From an uncultured Brachybacterium sp. (lineage in GTDB: Bacteria > Actinomycetota > Actinomycetes > Actinomycetales > Dermabacteraceae): a stretch of DNA of 64,000 nt. Below, piece after piece: positions 35,389 to 44,576 of the stretch. Every line of letters starts with the position of its first letter. Positions within the stretch are counted from its first letter, which is position 1. A program made the position numbers and the translations under genes. The stretch spans positions 62,001 through 126,000 of the forward strand of contig NZ_CANMSY010000010.1 of the NCBI RefSeq assembly GCF_947500705.1, read 5' to 3'. The notes below the pieces were generated by a model. The model made no database searches. It was not told the origin of the DNA and worked only from the letters and a program-made list of their open reading frames with translations.

Positions 35389-37233
35389 ATGTCTGAAACC
35401 GTGAAGATGCCGGCTCTCGGCGAATCCGTCACCGAAGGCACCGTCACCCGCTGGCTCAAGGCCGTGGGCGACACCGTCGAGGTCGACGAGCCGCTGCTGG
35501 AGGTCTCGACCGACAAGGTCGACACCGAGATCCCCTCGCCCGTCGCGGGCACCATCGAGAAGATCCTGGTCGAGGAGGACGAGGACGCCGAGGTCGGCGC
35601 CGATCTCGTCGTCATCGGCGATGGTTCCGGCTCCGAGGGTGCCGGGTCGGATGATTCCGGTGCTGAGGCCGCCTCCGAGGACGAGGCCCCCGCCGAGGAC
35701 GAGGAAGCTCCCGCCGAGGGCGAGGATCTCGCCTCCGACGAGACCGTCGCCCCGTCCACCGATGAGGAGGCTCCGGCCGGCGAGTCCGAGAAGCCTGCCG
35801 AGGCCTCCGGCGATGCCGATTCCGGCACCTCCGGCGGCGCCGCCTCCGGGGAGGAGGTGACGATGCCCGCGCTCGGCGAGTCCGTCACCGAGGGCACCGT
35901 CACCCGCTGGCTCAAGGAGGTCGGCGACACCGTCGAGGTCGACGAGCCGCTGCTGGAGGTCTCGACCGACAAGGTCGACACCGAGATCCCCTCCCCCGTC
36001 GCGGGCACCCTGCTCGAGATCAAGGTCCAGGAGGACGAGGACGCCGAGGTCGGCGCCGTGCTGGCCGTGGTCGGCTCGGGGGATGCGGCCTCCGCCCCCG
36101 CAGAGGAGCCCTCTGCCCCGGCCCCGAAGGCCGAGGAGGAGAAGCCCGAGGCGCCGAAGGCCGAGGAGAAGCCTGCCGAGGCCCCCAAGGCTGAGGCACC
36201 GAAGGCAGATGCTCCCAAGGCTGAGGCACCGAAGGCCGAGGCACCGAAGGCAGATGCTCCTGCCGCTGCCGCTCCGAAGGCCTCCGATGCCGTCTCCGGT
36301 GCGGAGTCCTCCGGCTATGTCACCCCGCTGGTCCGGAAGATGGCGGCCGAGGCCGGCGTCGACCTGTCCAGCGTCAAGGGCTCCGGCCTGGGTGGGCGCA
36401 TCCGCAAGCAGGACGTCCAGCAGGCGATCGACGCGCAGAAGGCCGCCGCCTCGGCACCTGCTGCCGCCGCAGCGCCCGCAGCCTCCCCGGCAGCTCCCAA
36501 GGTCGAGGTCTCCTCGAAGCGTGGCACCGAGGAGAAGATGCCGCGCATCCGCAAGGTCATCGGCCAGCGGATGACGGAGTCGCTGCATGGGATGGCTCAG
36601 CTGACCACCGCGGTCGAGGTCGATCTGACCCGCGTCGCGAAGCTGCGCGCCCGGGCCAAGGAGGACTTCGCCGCCCGTGAGGGTGCGAAGCTCACCTTCC
36701 TCCCGTTCCTGATGCTGGCAGCCGTGGAGGGTCTGAAGACCTACCCGCAGCTGAACTCCACCATCGATGGCGACAAGATCATCTACCACGGCTCCGAGAA
36801 CATCGGTATGGCGGCGGACACCGAGCGTGGTCTCGTGGTTCCCGTGATCCGGAACGCCGGCGATCTGAACCTGGCGGGCCTGGCTCGTCAGATCGGGGAT
36901 CTGGGTGGCCGCGCCAAGGGCAACAAGCTGGTTCCTGATGATCTCGCCGGCGCCACCTTCACCATCACCAACACCGGCTCCGGCGGTGCGCTGTGGGATA
37001 CCCCCATCGTCCCCGCGCCGCAGGTGGGCATCCTGGGCACCGGCACCATCACCAAGCGTGCCGCGGTCGTGCAGAACGCCGAGGGCGATGACACCATCGC
37101 CATCCGGTCGATGATGTACCTGTTCCTCTCCTACGACCACCGCATGGTCGATGGCGGCGACGCCGCCCGCTTCCTCACCTTCATGAAGAAGCGGCTCGAA
37201 GAGGGCGCCTTCGAGGCGGAGCTCGGAGTGTGA
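35389..37233 (+). CDS. sucB: 2-oxo-acid dehydrogenase E2 acyltransferase with two lipoyl domains (SucB/DlaT type)
   Basis: This 614-residue protein has lipoyl domain 1 (residues 3-77, lipoyl Lys43), an acidic linker, and lipoyl domain 2 (155-229, Lys195). An Ala/Lys/Pro linker with APKAE/APKAD repeats (about 240-300) follows. The E3/E1-binding domain is at about 305-345, and the catalytic domain has His584 and Asp588 in DHRMVDGGDA. Databases call this architecture SucB. The mycobacterial orthologue in the same neighbourhood is DlaT, the pyruvate dehydrogenase E2, so acetyl transfer is quite possible. The lipoylating genes lipB and lipA follow nearby. The two lipoyl domains are almost identical. 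Confidence 0.94.
   Translation: MSETVKMPALGESVTEGTVTRWLKAVGDTVEVDEPLLEVSTDKVDTEIPSPVAGTIEKILVEEDEDAEVGADLVVIGDGSGSEGAGSDDSGAEAASEDEAPAEDEEAPAEGEDLASDETVAPSTDEEAPAGESEKPAEASGDADSGTSGGAASGEEVTMPALGESVTEGTVTRWLKEVGDTVEVDEPLLEVSTDKVDTEIPSPVAGTLLEIKVQEDEDAEVGAVLAVVGSGDAASAPAEEPSAPAPKAEEEKPEAPKAEEKPAEAPKAEAPKADAPKAEAPKAEAPKADAPAAAAPKASDAVSGAESSGYVTPLVRKMAAEAGVDLSSVKGSGLGGRIRKQDVQQAIDAQKAAASAPAAAAAPAASPAAPKVEVSSKRGTEEKMPRIRKVIGQRMTESLHGMAQLTTAVEVDLTRVAKLRARAKEDFAAREGAKLTFLPFLMLAAVEGLKTYPQLNSTIDGDKIIYHGSENIGMAADTERGLVVPVIRNAGDLNLAGLARQIGDLGGRAKGNKLVPDDLAGATFTITNTGSGGALWDTPIVPAPQVGILGTGTITKRAAVVQNAEGDDTIAIRSMMYLFLSYDHRMVDGGDAARFLTFMKKRLEEGAFEAELGV
35467..35537 (+). repeat. 71-bp exact repeat, copy 1 (lipoyl domain 1)
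   Basis: These 71 bases, around the Lys43 codon of the E2 gene, recur without a mismatch at 35923-35993, exactly 456 bases downstream. Synonymous positions are conserved as well. Confidence 0.95.
35923..35993 (+). repeat. 71-bp exact repeat, copy 2 (lipoyl domain 2)
   Basis: This is the second copy of the repeat, around the Lys195 codon. Similarity continues on both sides with only scattered changes, over about 150 bases in all. Confidence 0.95.
36180..36264 (+). repeat. short direct repeats in the E2 Ala/Lys/Pro linker
   Basis: Units encoding APKAE and APKAD recur with shared 22-23 base blocks (for example 36185-36206 with 36215-36236, and 36192-36214 with 36238-36260). They encode the flexible hinge between lipoyl domain 2 and the subunit-binding domain. 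Confidence 0.85.
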
Positions 37234-37288
37234 GCCAGTGAGCTACCGAACCACCTCGGCGTGACGTGCCCCGTGCGCTGAGCGACGA

Positions 37289-37331
37289 CGAAGGGCCCCG
37301 GCATCGGCGACACCGATGTCGGGGCCCTTCG
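37289..37331. terminator. bidirectional hairpin terminator between E2 gene and convergent gene
   Basis: A 19-base inverted repeat (37289-37307 with 37313-37331) has one mismatch and a five-base loop. It lies between the convergent E2 and pseudokinase-like genes and would serve both strands. There is no long T run. Confidence 0.8.
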
Positions 37332-37345
37332 CTGTCGGGAGCCGA

Positions 37346-38854
37346 TCAGCTCGCCCCGGCACCCTCCCCCTTCTCTCCTGCAGGCTCTGCCTGCTCGGCT
37401 GTCACGATCAGCCAGCGCCCGCCCTCCCACTGGAGGGTGAGGCGGACTTCTCTCGGCGCGGTGGCCGGGACGACGGTGAGCTGCCCGGCCTGGTCGACCA
37501 GCTCATGTTCGGCAGTCGAGGTCACCGCGCGCAGCACCGCCGTGCCGCGGGCGTCCGGTCCCTCGAGCAGCTCCGCCTCATGGATCACCGGCCCACCGCC
37601 GCGCACTTGATGGTCCCGGTAGGCGAGGCGGGTCTCCTCGTCGGCGGTGAACGCCTCGCCGCCCGGTACGGCCGCTGAGTGCTCGGACACTCCGGTGACG
37701 TAGGCGTGCCGGGCTCCCGCGACGTCCGCGACCAGCGCCCAGGGATCCTCGATCCGGGGCACCTCGGTGGAGGGTGCAGAGGTGGGGACCAGCGGCTGTG
37801 CATCTCCGGGTGCCTGAGCGGGCCGTTCGCTGGCCCACCAGGCACCGACTGCCGCAGTGGACCCCAGCAGCAGGACCACGAGAGCACTTCCCACGGCGAC
37901 TCGTCTCAGCGGAGGCTGGCTCAGCACCTGCCGGATCGCCGAGAGGCCGCGGCTCCCTGCCCCCGTCCACCGGCCGGTCGGTCCCAGCACGCCGGCCGGC
38001 GCCGACAGACCGGCGGAGGGCAGGGCGGGGTGTCCGAGCGCGTCCTCGGCTGCCCGTCCTTTCTCCTTCCGTCGCCGGATCCTGCGGGGTGACGGCAGCG
38101 CGGACCCTGCGAGCACTCCCGCGGGATGGCCCTCTGCACGGTCCACCCCCTCCGGCACCTGCCCTTGCTCGACGGGCGCCCTCTGCTCATGCATCTCGAG
38201 AGCAGGTATGGGATCGAGCAGGGAGCTCTCCCGCAAGGGCCAGGAGGGAGCCACCAGATCGATGCGTCGGCGCAGGGTCCGCTCCTGGTCCTCGAGCACC
38301 GAATCGACCCAGCGGCGATCTCTTTGACGGGCGGGGAGTGACTCTCCACGCTGCAGCCCGCCCAGGTCGAGCGCCACCACGCTCCCGTCACTGCGGACGC
38401 CGAGTCCCTGCCCCGGCGCCGCTCCCAGCACCCAGCCCCGCTCATGGAGCGCTTCGACCAGATCATCGAGATCGTGCCGAGCCCGGGCGAGGGCGAGACG
38501 CTCTGCAGTGGGTGGGGTGCAGTCTTCGGCGGCCCGTCGACCGGACCGACGCTGCAGGGGCGGCGCGGACTCCCGCAGATATCCGTCGTCCTCGATCTCG
38601 AGCACGCTGGGTGCCGCCGTGATCCCTGCGACCTCGAGCGCCGCCAGCAGCTGGAGCTCCTCGCGGATTCGCCGCCGGGCGTCAGCGTCCAGACCCGTGA
38701 CCTCGACCCGGAGTTCCTGCCCGTCAGCTCCACGGCGCGTCTCCTGCCGCCCCGATCCTGCCCGAACCGTTCCTCCGCCCGTACCGGACGAGCCGGGCCC
38801 GCGGCGGAAGCTCTCCTCGTCGATCTGATCCATGACAGCAGTGAACCGCATCAC
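37346..38854 (-). CDS. membrane protein with degenerate protein-kinase-like domain
   Basis: This protein of about 502 residues has a cytoplasmic part, one transmembrane helix at about residues 319-341 (VAVGSALVVLLLGSTAAVGAWW), and an extracytoplasmic domain of about 160 residues. The N-terminal half resembles a eukaryotic-type kinase fold: a helical ELQLLAALEVAG segment, DLDDLVEALHERGWVLG at the usual LH..G position, and SDGSVVALDLGGLQ where DFG would be. It lacks a recognisable glycine loop and HRD, so I infer a pseudokinase. The GTG at 38854 has GGGGA seven bases upstream; ATGs at 38851 and 38833 are possible. It is divergent from lipB. Confidence 0.72.
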   Translation of the reverse strand: MMRFTAVMDQIDEESFRRGPGSSGTGGGTVRAGSGRQETRRGADGQELRVEVTGLDADARRRIREELQLLAALEVAGITAAPSVLEIEDDGYLRESAPPLQRRSGRRAAEDCTPPTAERLALARARHDLDDLVEALHERGWVLGAAPGQGLGVRSDGSVVALDLGGLQRGESLPARQRDRRWVDSVLEDQERTLRRRIDLVAPSWPLRESSLLDPIPALEMHEQRAPVEQGQVPEGVDRAEGHPAGVLAGSALPSPRRIRRRKEKGRAAEDALGHPALPSAGLSAPAGVLGPTGRWTGAGSRGLSAIRQVLSQPPLRRVAVGSALVVLLLGSTAAVGAWWASERPAQAPGDAQPLVPTSAPSTEVPRIEDPWALVADVAGARHAYVTGVSEHSAAVPGGEAFTADEETRLAYRDHQVRGGGPVIHEAELLEGPDARGTAVLRAVTSTAEHELVDQAGQLTVVPATAPREVRLTLQWEGGRWLIVTAEQAEPAGEKGEGAGAS

Positions 38855-38901
38855 AGCGAGGTCCCCGTGATTCATCCACAACGCGCAGGTGGGAGGCGGA
38901 G

Positions 38902-38907
38902 TAATCT
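38902..38907 (+). promoter_or_regulatory. candidate -10 element (TAATCT) for leaderless lipB
   Basis: TAATCT is followed by GTGTCA and then the ATG at 38914. The spacing supports ATG 38914 rather than the in-frame GTG at 38908. Confidence 0.5.
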
Positions 38908-38913
38908 GTGTCA

Positions 38914-39612
38914 ATGCTCGACGTCATCCGCCTCGGCTTCAGCGAACCGCTCCCCGATGGGGACTGTCATGAGGAGTTCGGACTGCCCCCGGGCCCGGTC
39001 GAGTACCGCGCCGCCTGGGCACTTCAGCGCGAGCTGCATGCCGAGGTGGTCTCCGGCCGGCGGCCCGACACCCTGCTGCTCCTCGAGCATCAGGCGGTGT
39101 ATACCGCGGGCAAGCTCACCGAGGACCACGAGCGCCCCCGCGACGGTGCCGAGGTGGTGGACATCGACCGCGGAGGGAAGCTCACCTGGCACGGGCCCCA
39201 GCAGCTCGTCGGCTACCCGCTGGTGAAGCTGCCGATCCCGATTGATGTGGTGGGTTTCGTGCGTGATCTCGAGCGGACCCTGATCGAGGTCTGCACCGCC
39301 GTCGGCGTGGCGACCGTCCCGGTCGAGGGCCGCAGCGGCGTCTGGGTCGCGCCGGAGGGCGAGGAGGCACGCAAGGTGTGCGCGATCGGAATGCGGGTCT
39401 CGAAGCGGGCCACCATGCACGGATTCGCTCTGAACTGCGCGAATGATCTCTCCTGGGCCGAGAACGTGATCCCCTGCGGGATCGATGACGCCGGGGTCAC
39501 CAGTCTCAGCCGCGAGGCCGGCCGCCGGATCGCGGTCGCCGACGTGGTGGAGACCGCCGCGACAGCGATGATCGAGCTCGTGGCACACCGCACGTCGCCC
39601 CGCATGGGCTGA
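38914..39612 (+). CDS. lipB: lipoyl(octanoyl) transferase LipB
   Basis: This 232-residue enzyme moves octanoyl groups from acyl carrier protein to the lipoyl-domain lysines of E2 and GcvH. Family motifs are [56 protein letters not shown] with the catalytic Lys, and IPCGI with the nucleophilic Cys. It precedes lipA by 62 bases and follows the lpd-E2 genes, so the enzymes that make lipoyl groups sit with their substrates. Confidence 0.96.
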   Translation: MLDVIRLGFSEPLPDGDCHEEFGLPPGPVEYRAAWALQRELHAEVVSGRRPDTLLLLEHQAVYTAGKLTEDHERPRDGAEVVDIDRGGKLTWHGPQQLVGYPLVKLPIPIDVVGFVRDLERTLIEVCTAVGVATVPVEGRSGVWVAPEGEEARKVCAIGMRVSKRATMHGFALNCANDLSWAENVIPCGIDDAGVTSLSREAGRRIAVADVVETAATAMIELVAHRTSPRMG

Positions 39613-39637
39613 GTGCACCGGGACTCGGCCGGGTCGA

Positions 39638-39643
39638 TAGACT
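39638..39643 (+). promoter_or_regulatory. candidate -10 element (TAGACT) upstream of lipA
   Basis: TAGACT lies 31 bases before the lipA GTG and upstream of its ribosome-binding site. It may give lipA a promoter of its own in addition to read-through from lipB. Confidence 0.3.
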
Positions 39644-39674
39644 CCAGGGAACGTCGAGATGAGGAGGCATCAGG

Positions 39675-40697
39675 GTGACATTCGCCCCCGAAGGCCGACG
39701 CATGCTGCGCGTCGAGGCGCGTAACGCCGAGGTCCCGATCGAGCGCAAGCCCGAATGGATCAAGACCCGGGCCGTGATGGGCCCGGAGTACACCGCGATG
39801 AAGAAGCGCGTGCATGGTCAGGGCCTGCATACGGTCTGCGAGGAAGCCGGCTGTCCGAACATCTTCGAGTGCTGGGAGGACCGCGAGGCGACCTTCCTCA
39901 TCGGCGGTGACACCTGCACGCGGCGCTGCGACTTCTGCAACATCGCGACCGGCAAGCCGATGGCCGTCGATCCGATGGAGCCCTTCAAGGTGGCCCAGTC
40001 CGTCAAAGAGATGGGTCTGCGCTACTCGACCATCACCGGCGTGGCCCGCGATGACCTCGAGGACGGTGCAGCCGGTCTGTTCGCCCGCACCTGCGAGCAG
40101 ATCCATGCGATGAACCCGGGCACCGGGGTCGAGCTTCTCATCGATGACATCAAGGGCAACGGCCAGCACCTGCAGCAGGTCTTCGAGGCCGAACCCGAGG
40201 TGTTCGCGCACAACCTCGAGACGGTCCCGCGCATCTTCAAGCAGATCCGTCCTGCCTTCCGCTACGAGCGCTCCCTCGAGGTGATCTCGATGGGGAAGGA
40301 CGCCGGGATGATCACCAAGTCCAACCTCATCCTCGGGATGGGTGAGACGGACGAGGAGATCCTCGAGTCGCTCCAGCGCCTTCACGATGCCGGCTGCGAC
40401 ATCATCACGATCACGCAGTACATGCGCCCCTCGAAGCTGCACCATCCGATCGACCGCTGGGTCAAGCCCCAGCAGTTCGTCGAGCTGTCCCAGGCCGCTG
40501 AGGAGATGGGCTTCCTCGCGGTGATGGCCGGGCCGATGGTCCGCTCCTCCTACCGCGCCGGCAAGCTCTGGGCGCAGTCGATGCGGAAGCTCGGCCGCGA
40601 GATCCCGGAGAACCTCCGCCACCTCGATTCGAACCAGCCCGCCCGTCAGGAAGCTGCGAGCGTCGTCGCCCGCAGCCAGCAGGCCGCCGCGAGCTGA
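39675..40697 (+). CDS. lipA: lipoyl synthase LipA
   Basis: This 340-residue radical-SAM enzyme inserts two sulphurs into octanoyl groups to form lipoyl groups. The auxiliary cluster ligands are in [12 protein letters not shown] (CX4CX5C), and the radical-SAM cluster ligands are in CTRRCDFC (CX3CX2C). The C-terminal RSSYRAG carries the conserved Ser that ligates the auxiliary cluster. The GTG start has GAGGAGG seven bases upstream. It follows lipB and precedes the DUF4191 gene. Confidence 0.97.
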   Translation: MTFAPEGRRMLRVEARNAEVPIERKPEWIKTRAVMGPEYTAMKKRVHGQGLHTVCEEAGCPNIFECWEDREATFLIGGDTCTRRCDFCNIATGKPMAVDPMEPFKVAQSVKEMGLRYSTITGVARDDLEDGAAGLFARTCEQIHAMNPGTGVELLIDDIKGNGQHLQQVFEAEPEVFAHNLETVPRIFKQIRPAFRYERSLEVISMGKDAGMITKSNLILGMGETDEEILESLQRLHDAGCDIITITQYMRPSKLHHPIDRWVKPQQFVELSQAAEEMGFLAVMAGPMVRSSYRAGKLWAQSMRKLGREIPENLRHLDSNQPARQEAASVVARSQQAAAS

Positions 40698-40729
40698 CGC
40701 CCGCCCGGCCCCGAGAGGACCCACCACAC

Positions 40730-41485
40730 ATGGCTCGCACGACCGAGACCAAGCCCGAGAAGGGCTCGAAGAAGAAGCAGAAGCTCAACGCCGACGGCTC
40801 CAAGAAGCAGGGCCGGATCAAGCAGATCATCGAGGTGTACAAGTACACCCAGGAGACTGATCGCACCACTCTGCCGTGGATGCTCGCCGCGCTCATCGGT
40901 GCGATCGCGCTGGGTGTCCTGGTGAGCTGGCTGGTGCTGAACAGCCCCTGGTACGGCATCTTCATGGGCCTGGCGATCGGTGTGCTGGCCGCGATGATGA
41001 TCCTGGCCCGCAAGGCCGAGCGCGCAGCCTTCGGCCGCATCAAGGGGCAGCCGGGTGCGGCGCTCGCAGCGATGCAGTCCATCCGTCGCGGCTGGAACGT
41101 CGACGAGGAGCCGGTCCAGATCGACCCCCGCAGCCAGAAGATGCTGTTCCGCGCCTCGGGCCGGGCCGGCATCGCGGTGGTCGCCGAGGATTCCACCGCG
41201 ACCTCGATGAAGCTGCTGGAGAAGGAGCGTCGCAGCATCCGGCGCGTGCTCCAGCACGACAACGTGCCGGTCCATCAGATCGTGGTCGGCGACGGCGACG
41301 GCGAGGTGCCGCTGCACAAGCTGCCCAGCCACATGCAGCGGATGAAGAAGCAGCTCACCAAGAATGAGGCCGCTCAGGTCACGAAGCGGCTGAATGCTCT
41401 GCGTCGCTCGCTGCGGCAGTCGATCCCCAAGGGCGTCGACCCCATGCGTGCCCGCCCGAACCGCAAGGCGATGAAGGGCCGCTGA
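40730..41485 (+). CDS. DUF4191 family membrane protein
   Basis: This 251-residue protein has a very Lys-rich N-terminus, two adjacent transmembrane helices (about residues 43-62 and 66-88), and a cytosolic domain with GRIKGQPGAALAAMQSIRRGW. A basic tail ends in RPNRKAMKGR. DUF4191 proteins are found across actinobacteria directly after lipA, as here, and their role is unknown. The conserved place in the cluster suggests a link to lipoylation or to the GS genes, but that is inference. Confidence 0.9.
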   Translation: MARTTETKPEKGSKKKQKLNADGSKKQGRIKQIIEVYKYTQETDRTTLPWMLAALIGAIALGVLVSWLVLNSPWYGIFMGLAIGVLAAMMILARKAERAAFGRIKGQPGAALAAMQSIRRGWNVDEEPVQIDPRSQKMLFRASGRAGIAVVAEDSTATSMKLLEKERRSIRRVLQHDNVPVHQIVVGDGDGEVPLHKLPSHMQRMKKQLTKNEAAQVTKRLNALRRSLRQSIPKGVDPMRARPNRKAMKGR

Positions 41486-41505
41486 GCCCCACTCCCCTGC
41501 TGCGG

Positions 41506-41535
41506 AGCCCTCGTCTGGACGTTCAGACGGGGGCT
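41506..41535. terminator. hairpin terminator after the DUF4191 gene
   Basis: Arms 41506-41517 and 41524-41535 pair over 12 bases with one G-T and a six-base loop, 20 bases after the DUF4191 stop. A pyrimidine-rich but not T-only stretch follows. Confidence 0.7.
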
Positions 41536-41707
41536 TCGTCGTCCCCTGCCGACCACGATCTCGCCGTGATCATTCCGTGACCTCCGAGACCTTTTCGTGA
41601 CATTCTCTATCGTCGCAGGTCAGGGCCGTGAAAGAAGGTGACGGCCGGGAGAAGGATGAGCGCGTGGCACCAGTGGATCCGGCGCCGCGAGGATCGGATC
41701 CGGCGGC

Positions 41708-42154
41708 TCAGACGGTGATGACAGCAGTGCCCGCGGCCACGTCGTGGAGCGGCTGTGCGTCCTTGTTCCAGACCACCGTCGGAAGCAGCAGCAGGATCAT
41801 CCCCGTGCGGATCAGGGACCTCAGCAGCATCGGGCTGCGCCCGCGGACGGGCCGCACTCGCAGCTTCAGCACGAACTGCCCCATGGTCGCCCCGAAAAGC
41901 GTCAGGAACAGCACGTTCATCGCCACGAAGAGCACCAGGTTCGCCAGCGCATCACCGTCGAACACGAGCGCCGAGGCCAGCATGCACAGCCCCCAGTCGA
42001 TCACCACCGAGAGCGGTCGGCGCCAGAACGGCGCCACGGAACCGGGTCCTTCAGCGGGCAGCCCGATGGAGGAGCCCTTGACGTAGCCGGTCTCGTGGGG
42101 GGCGCCCTCCAGCCAGGCGCCGAGGTCCTTGCGTTCGATCACGAGCACGACCAT
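41708..42154 (-). CDS. RDD family membrane protein
   Basis: This 148-residue protein has about three hydrophobic segments. It shows the RDD-like layout: PFWRRPLSVVIDWGLCMLAS at the first helix, GATMGQFVLKLRVRPVRG in the middle, and a final helix followed by WNKDAQPLHDVAAGTAVI. RDD proteins are of mostly unknown function. The same family sits between DUF4191 and glnA1 in mycobacteria. The ATG at 42154 is more likely than 42220. It is divergent from glnA and convergent with the DUF4191 gene. Confidence 0.87.
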   Translation of the reverse strand: MVVLVIERKDLGAWLEGAPHETGYVKGSSIGLPAEGPGSVAPFWRRPLSVVIDWGLCMLASALVFDGDALANLVLFVAMNVLFLTLFGATMGQFVLKLRVRPVRGRSPMLLRSLIRTGMILLLLPTVVWNKDAQPLHDVAAGTAVITV

Positions 42155-42317
42155 AGTGCGCCGGTCTGGGAAGAGCAGTTCCGGGAGTGCTGCGCGCCAC
42201 AGCATTAGGATTGGGCTCACCCGAGCTCAGGTCCCTCCTGGACCGCCGGAGCTCATCAGGTGAGGCCCATCGGGGTCAGACAGCACAACACGCGCCCAGG
42301 GCGCGGATGGAGGGCAT

Positions 42318-43748
42318 GTGTTCAACAATCCCAGCGAGGTCGTGAAGTACATCGAAGAAGAGGGTGTCGAGTTCATCGATATCCGGTTCTGCGATCTTCC
42401 CGGCATCATGCAGCACTTCAACATCCCCGCGAGCACCTTCGACGAGGAGGCCATCGCGACCGGCCAGCTCTTCGACGGCTCCTCGATCCGGGGGTTCCAG
42501 GCGATCCACGAGTCGGACATGAAGCTCGTCCCGGACCTGGAGACCGCGTACCTGGATCCGTTCCGTGAGCGCAAGACCCTCATCATGAACTTCTCGATCG
42601 TGGACCCGTTCACGGATGAGCCGTACTCCCGGGACCCGCGCACCGTGGCGACGAAGGCCGAGGAGTACCTGAAGTCGACCGGCATCGCCGACACCGCGCT
42701 GTTCGCCGCGGAGGCCGAGTTCTACATCTTCGACGATGTGCGCTTCAAGACCACGGTGAACTCGGGCTTCTACAGCATCGACTCCGATGAGGCGGTCTGG
42801 AACACCGACCGCGACGAGTCCGAGTTCGGCGGCAATCAGGGCTACAAGACGCGCCTGAAGGGCGGCTACTTCCCGGTCCCGCCGAACGACCAGATGGCGG
42901 ATCTGCGCGATGAGATCTGCGCCGTGCTGGAGGAGACCGGCCTGCAGGTCGAGCGCGCCCACCACGAGGTCGGCACCGCGGGTCAGCAGGAGATCAACTA
43001 CCGTTTCAACACCCTGCTGCAGGCTGCTGACGACGTCATGAAGTTCAAGTACGTCGTCAAGAACTGCGTGTGGGACGCGGGCAAGACGGCGACCTTCATG
43101 CCCAAGCCCCTGTTCGGTGACAACGGCTCCGGGATGCACACCCACCAGTCCCTGTGGAAGGACGGCGAGCCGCTGTTCTACGACGAGCGCGGCTATGGCG
43201 GGCTCTCCGACATCGCGCGGTGGTACATCGGCGGGATCATCGAGCACTCCCCCTCGCTGACGGCATTCACCAATCCCACGGTGAACTCCTTCAAGCGCCT
43301 GGTGCCCGGCTTCGAGGCGCCGGTGAACATGGTCTACTCGGCCCGCAACCGCTCGGCCGCGATCCGCATCCCGGTCACCGGCGCCTCCGCGAAGGCCAAG
43401 CGCGTCGAGTTCCGCGCACCGGACCCCTCGGCCAACCCGTACCTGGCCTTCGCCGCGCAGCTGATGGCCGGCATCGACGGCATCCGCAACCGCATCGAGC
43501 CGCCCGAGCCGATCGACAAGGATCTGTACGAGCTGCCCCCCGAGGAGCACAAGCAGATCAAGCAGCTGCCCGAGTCCCTCGGCGCCGCACTGGACGCCCT
43601 CGAGCTCGACCACGACTACCTCACCGAGGGTGACGTCTTCCCGGCCGACCTCATCTCGACCTGGATCGAGCTCAAGCGCACCACGGAGATCGATCCGTTC
43701 CGCTACCGCCCGCACCCACACGAGTTCGAGCTGTACTACGACATCTGA
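42318..43748 (+). CDS. glnA: type I glutamine synthetase (adenylylation-regulated)
   Basis: This 476-residue dodecameric enzyme makes glutamine from glutamate, ammonia and ATP. It has [14 protein letters not shown], the latch and metal motif [12 protein letters not shown], and [43 protein letters not shown] and REFRAPD-like [13 protein letters not shown] follow. Tyr404 in DLYELPPEE is the adenylylation site used by GlnE, whose gene is 11 kb downstream. The GTG start has GGAGG upstream, and a TAGGAT at 42206-42211 may be the -10 of its promoter. Confidence 0.97.
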   Translation: MFNNPSEVVKYIEEEGVEFIDIRFCDLPGIMQHFNIPASTFDEEAIATGQLFDGSSIRGFQAIHESDMKLVPDLETAYLDPFRERKTLIMNFSIVDPFTDEPYSRDPRTVATKAEEYLKSTGIADTALFAAEAEFYIFDDVRFKTTVNSGFYSIDSDEAVWNTDRDESEFGGNQGYKTRLKGGYFPVPPNDQMADLRDEICAVLEETGLQVERAHHEVGTAGQQEINYRFNTLLQAADDVMKFKYVVKNCVWDAGKTATFMPKPLFGDNGSGMHTHQSLWKDGEPLFYDERGYGGLSDIARWYIGGIIEHSPSLTAFTNPTVNSFKRLVPGFEAPVNMVYSARNRSAAIRIPVTGASAKAKRVEFRAPDPSANPYLAFAAQLMAGIDGIRNRIEPPEPIDKDLYELPPEEHKQIKQLPESLGAALDALELDHDYLTEGDVFPADLISTWIELKRTTEIDPFRYRPHPHEFELYYDI

Positions 43749-43762
43749 GTTTCAGCCCCTCT

Positions 43763-43808
43763 GAGAAGGGCCCCCGATCCGCGCCACCGCAGATCGGGGG
43801 CCCTTCTC
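43763..43808. terminator. strong bidirectional hairpin terminator after glnA
   Basis: A perfect 17-base-pair inverted repeat (43763-43779 with 43792-43808) and a 12-base loop lie between the convergent glnA and marR genes. The stem is flanked by A- and T-containing ends on each strand. Confidence 0.88.
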
Positions 43809-43866
43809 GTGCGCCGACGGGGTCGCCGGGGTGACCCTTCGCTTCGCTGGGGTCCACCAGCGTGGG

Positions 43867-44385
43867 TCAGGGCAGGTGATCCATCGCCTCGCAGGGGCTG
43901 GAGCCGGGCTGGGCGCGGTGGATCTCCATGGCCAGGCGGCCGACGAGGGCGATCAGATCGCCGGACTCGGAGCCATCGAGCCCCGCCAGCAGCTCGGCCT
44001 CGGCCGCGGAGACGCGCTCCTCATAGCGGGCCAGCACGGCACGCCCCTTGTCGGTGGGCACGATCTTCCGCGCCCTGCGGTCCGACGGAGCCGCAACACG
44101 TTCGACGACTCCGGCATCGACCAGATCGTCGAGCAGATAGGTGAGAACAGTCCGGTCGATGACCAGATGCGTGCCGAGCGCCTGCTGATTGGGCGGGTCT
44201 CGGTGCACGACGGTCGAGAGCACCTGGAAGCCGCGCACACCGGAGGGCATCCCCTCGACGGCATCTTCGAGGAGCGTCTGATAGCCGCGCAGCACCATAC
44301 CCAGATGCCATCCCAGCTCGCCGGGCGGTGCGCCGTTCTCGCGAGTCCTGGCCCCGGCCTCGGCCTTGATGACAGTGTTCTCCAT
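43867..44385 (-). CDS. MarR-family transcriptional regulator
   Basis: This 172-residue winged-helix regulator has SGVRGFQVLSTVVHRDPPNQ, the recognition helix region QQALGTHLVIDRTVLTYLLDDL, and the wing VERVAAPSDRRARKIVPTDKG, all typical of MarR proteins. It is divergent from the LLM oxidoreductase gene, and a perfect palindrome overlaps its own -35 region, so autoregulation is likely. The ATG directly abuts the predicted transcript start. MarR proteins of this kind sense phenolic or oxidative signals; the ligand here is unknown. Confidence 0.92.
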   Translation of the reverse strand: MENTVIKAEAGARTRENGAPPGELGWHLGMVLRGYQTLLEDAVEGMPSGVRGFQVLSTVVHRDPPNQQALGTHLVIDRTVLTYLLDDLVDAGVVERVAAPSDRRARKIVPTDKGRAVLARYEERVSAAEAELLAGLDGSESGDLIALVGRLAMEIHRAQPGSSPCEAMDHLP

Positions 44386-44391
44386 ACCTCC

Positions 44392-44419
44392 ATCGTATCC
44401 GGCGACGCTCGGTTGCCAA
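44392..44419 (-). promoter_or_regulatory. marR promoter
   Basis: On the minus strand TTGGCA (44419-44414) and TACGAT (44397-44392) are separated by 16 bases. GGAGGT and then the ATG at 44385 follow, predicting a leaderless transcript. Confidence 0.55.
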
Positions 44420-44430
44420 GATGATCTTGG
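44416..44430. promoter_or_regulatory. candidate MarR operator palindrome
   Basis: CCAAGATGATCTTGG is a perfect inverted repeat (seven-base arms, one-base centre). It overlaps the marR -35 element and lies in the marR/LLM divergent intergenic region, which makes it a natural operator for MarR. Confidence 0.6.
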
Positions 44431-44471
44431 ATCAATATCATCTGTAATGCAACATATAGTGTGAGCACGCC

Positions 44472-44576
44472 ATGGCGAAGGTCGCCGTCTTCGGCACCGA
44501 GATCTTCCACGGCTCCCACACCGCGGATGAGCTCCGCGCCCTGCTCGGTGCCGCTGCCCAGCTCACGCTCGCCTGA
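44472..44576 (+). CDS. 34-codon ORF upstream of the LLM oxidoreductase gene
   Basis: This short frame reads MAKVAVFGTEIFHGSHTADE and continues to a stop after 34 codons. It lies 11 bases after a TATAGT -10-like hexamer. It has no strong ribosome-binding site. The residues look like natural protein, so it may be a remnant of a larger gene or a short leader peptide. I do not recognise the parent family. The LLM gene starts 64 bases later. Confidence 0.35.
   Translation: MAKVAVFGTEIFHGSHTADELRALLGAAAQLTLA

Noticed and set aside
35244-37140. Minus-strand Ser/Gly/Ala-rich frames opposite the E2 gene
   Set aside because: The repeats mirror the lipoyl and linker repeats of the E2 gene in antisense and are not independent proteins.
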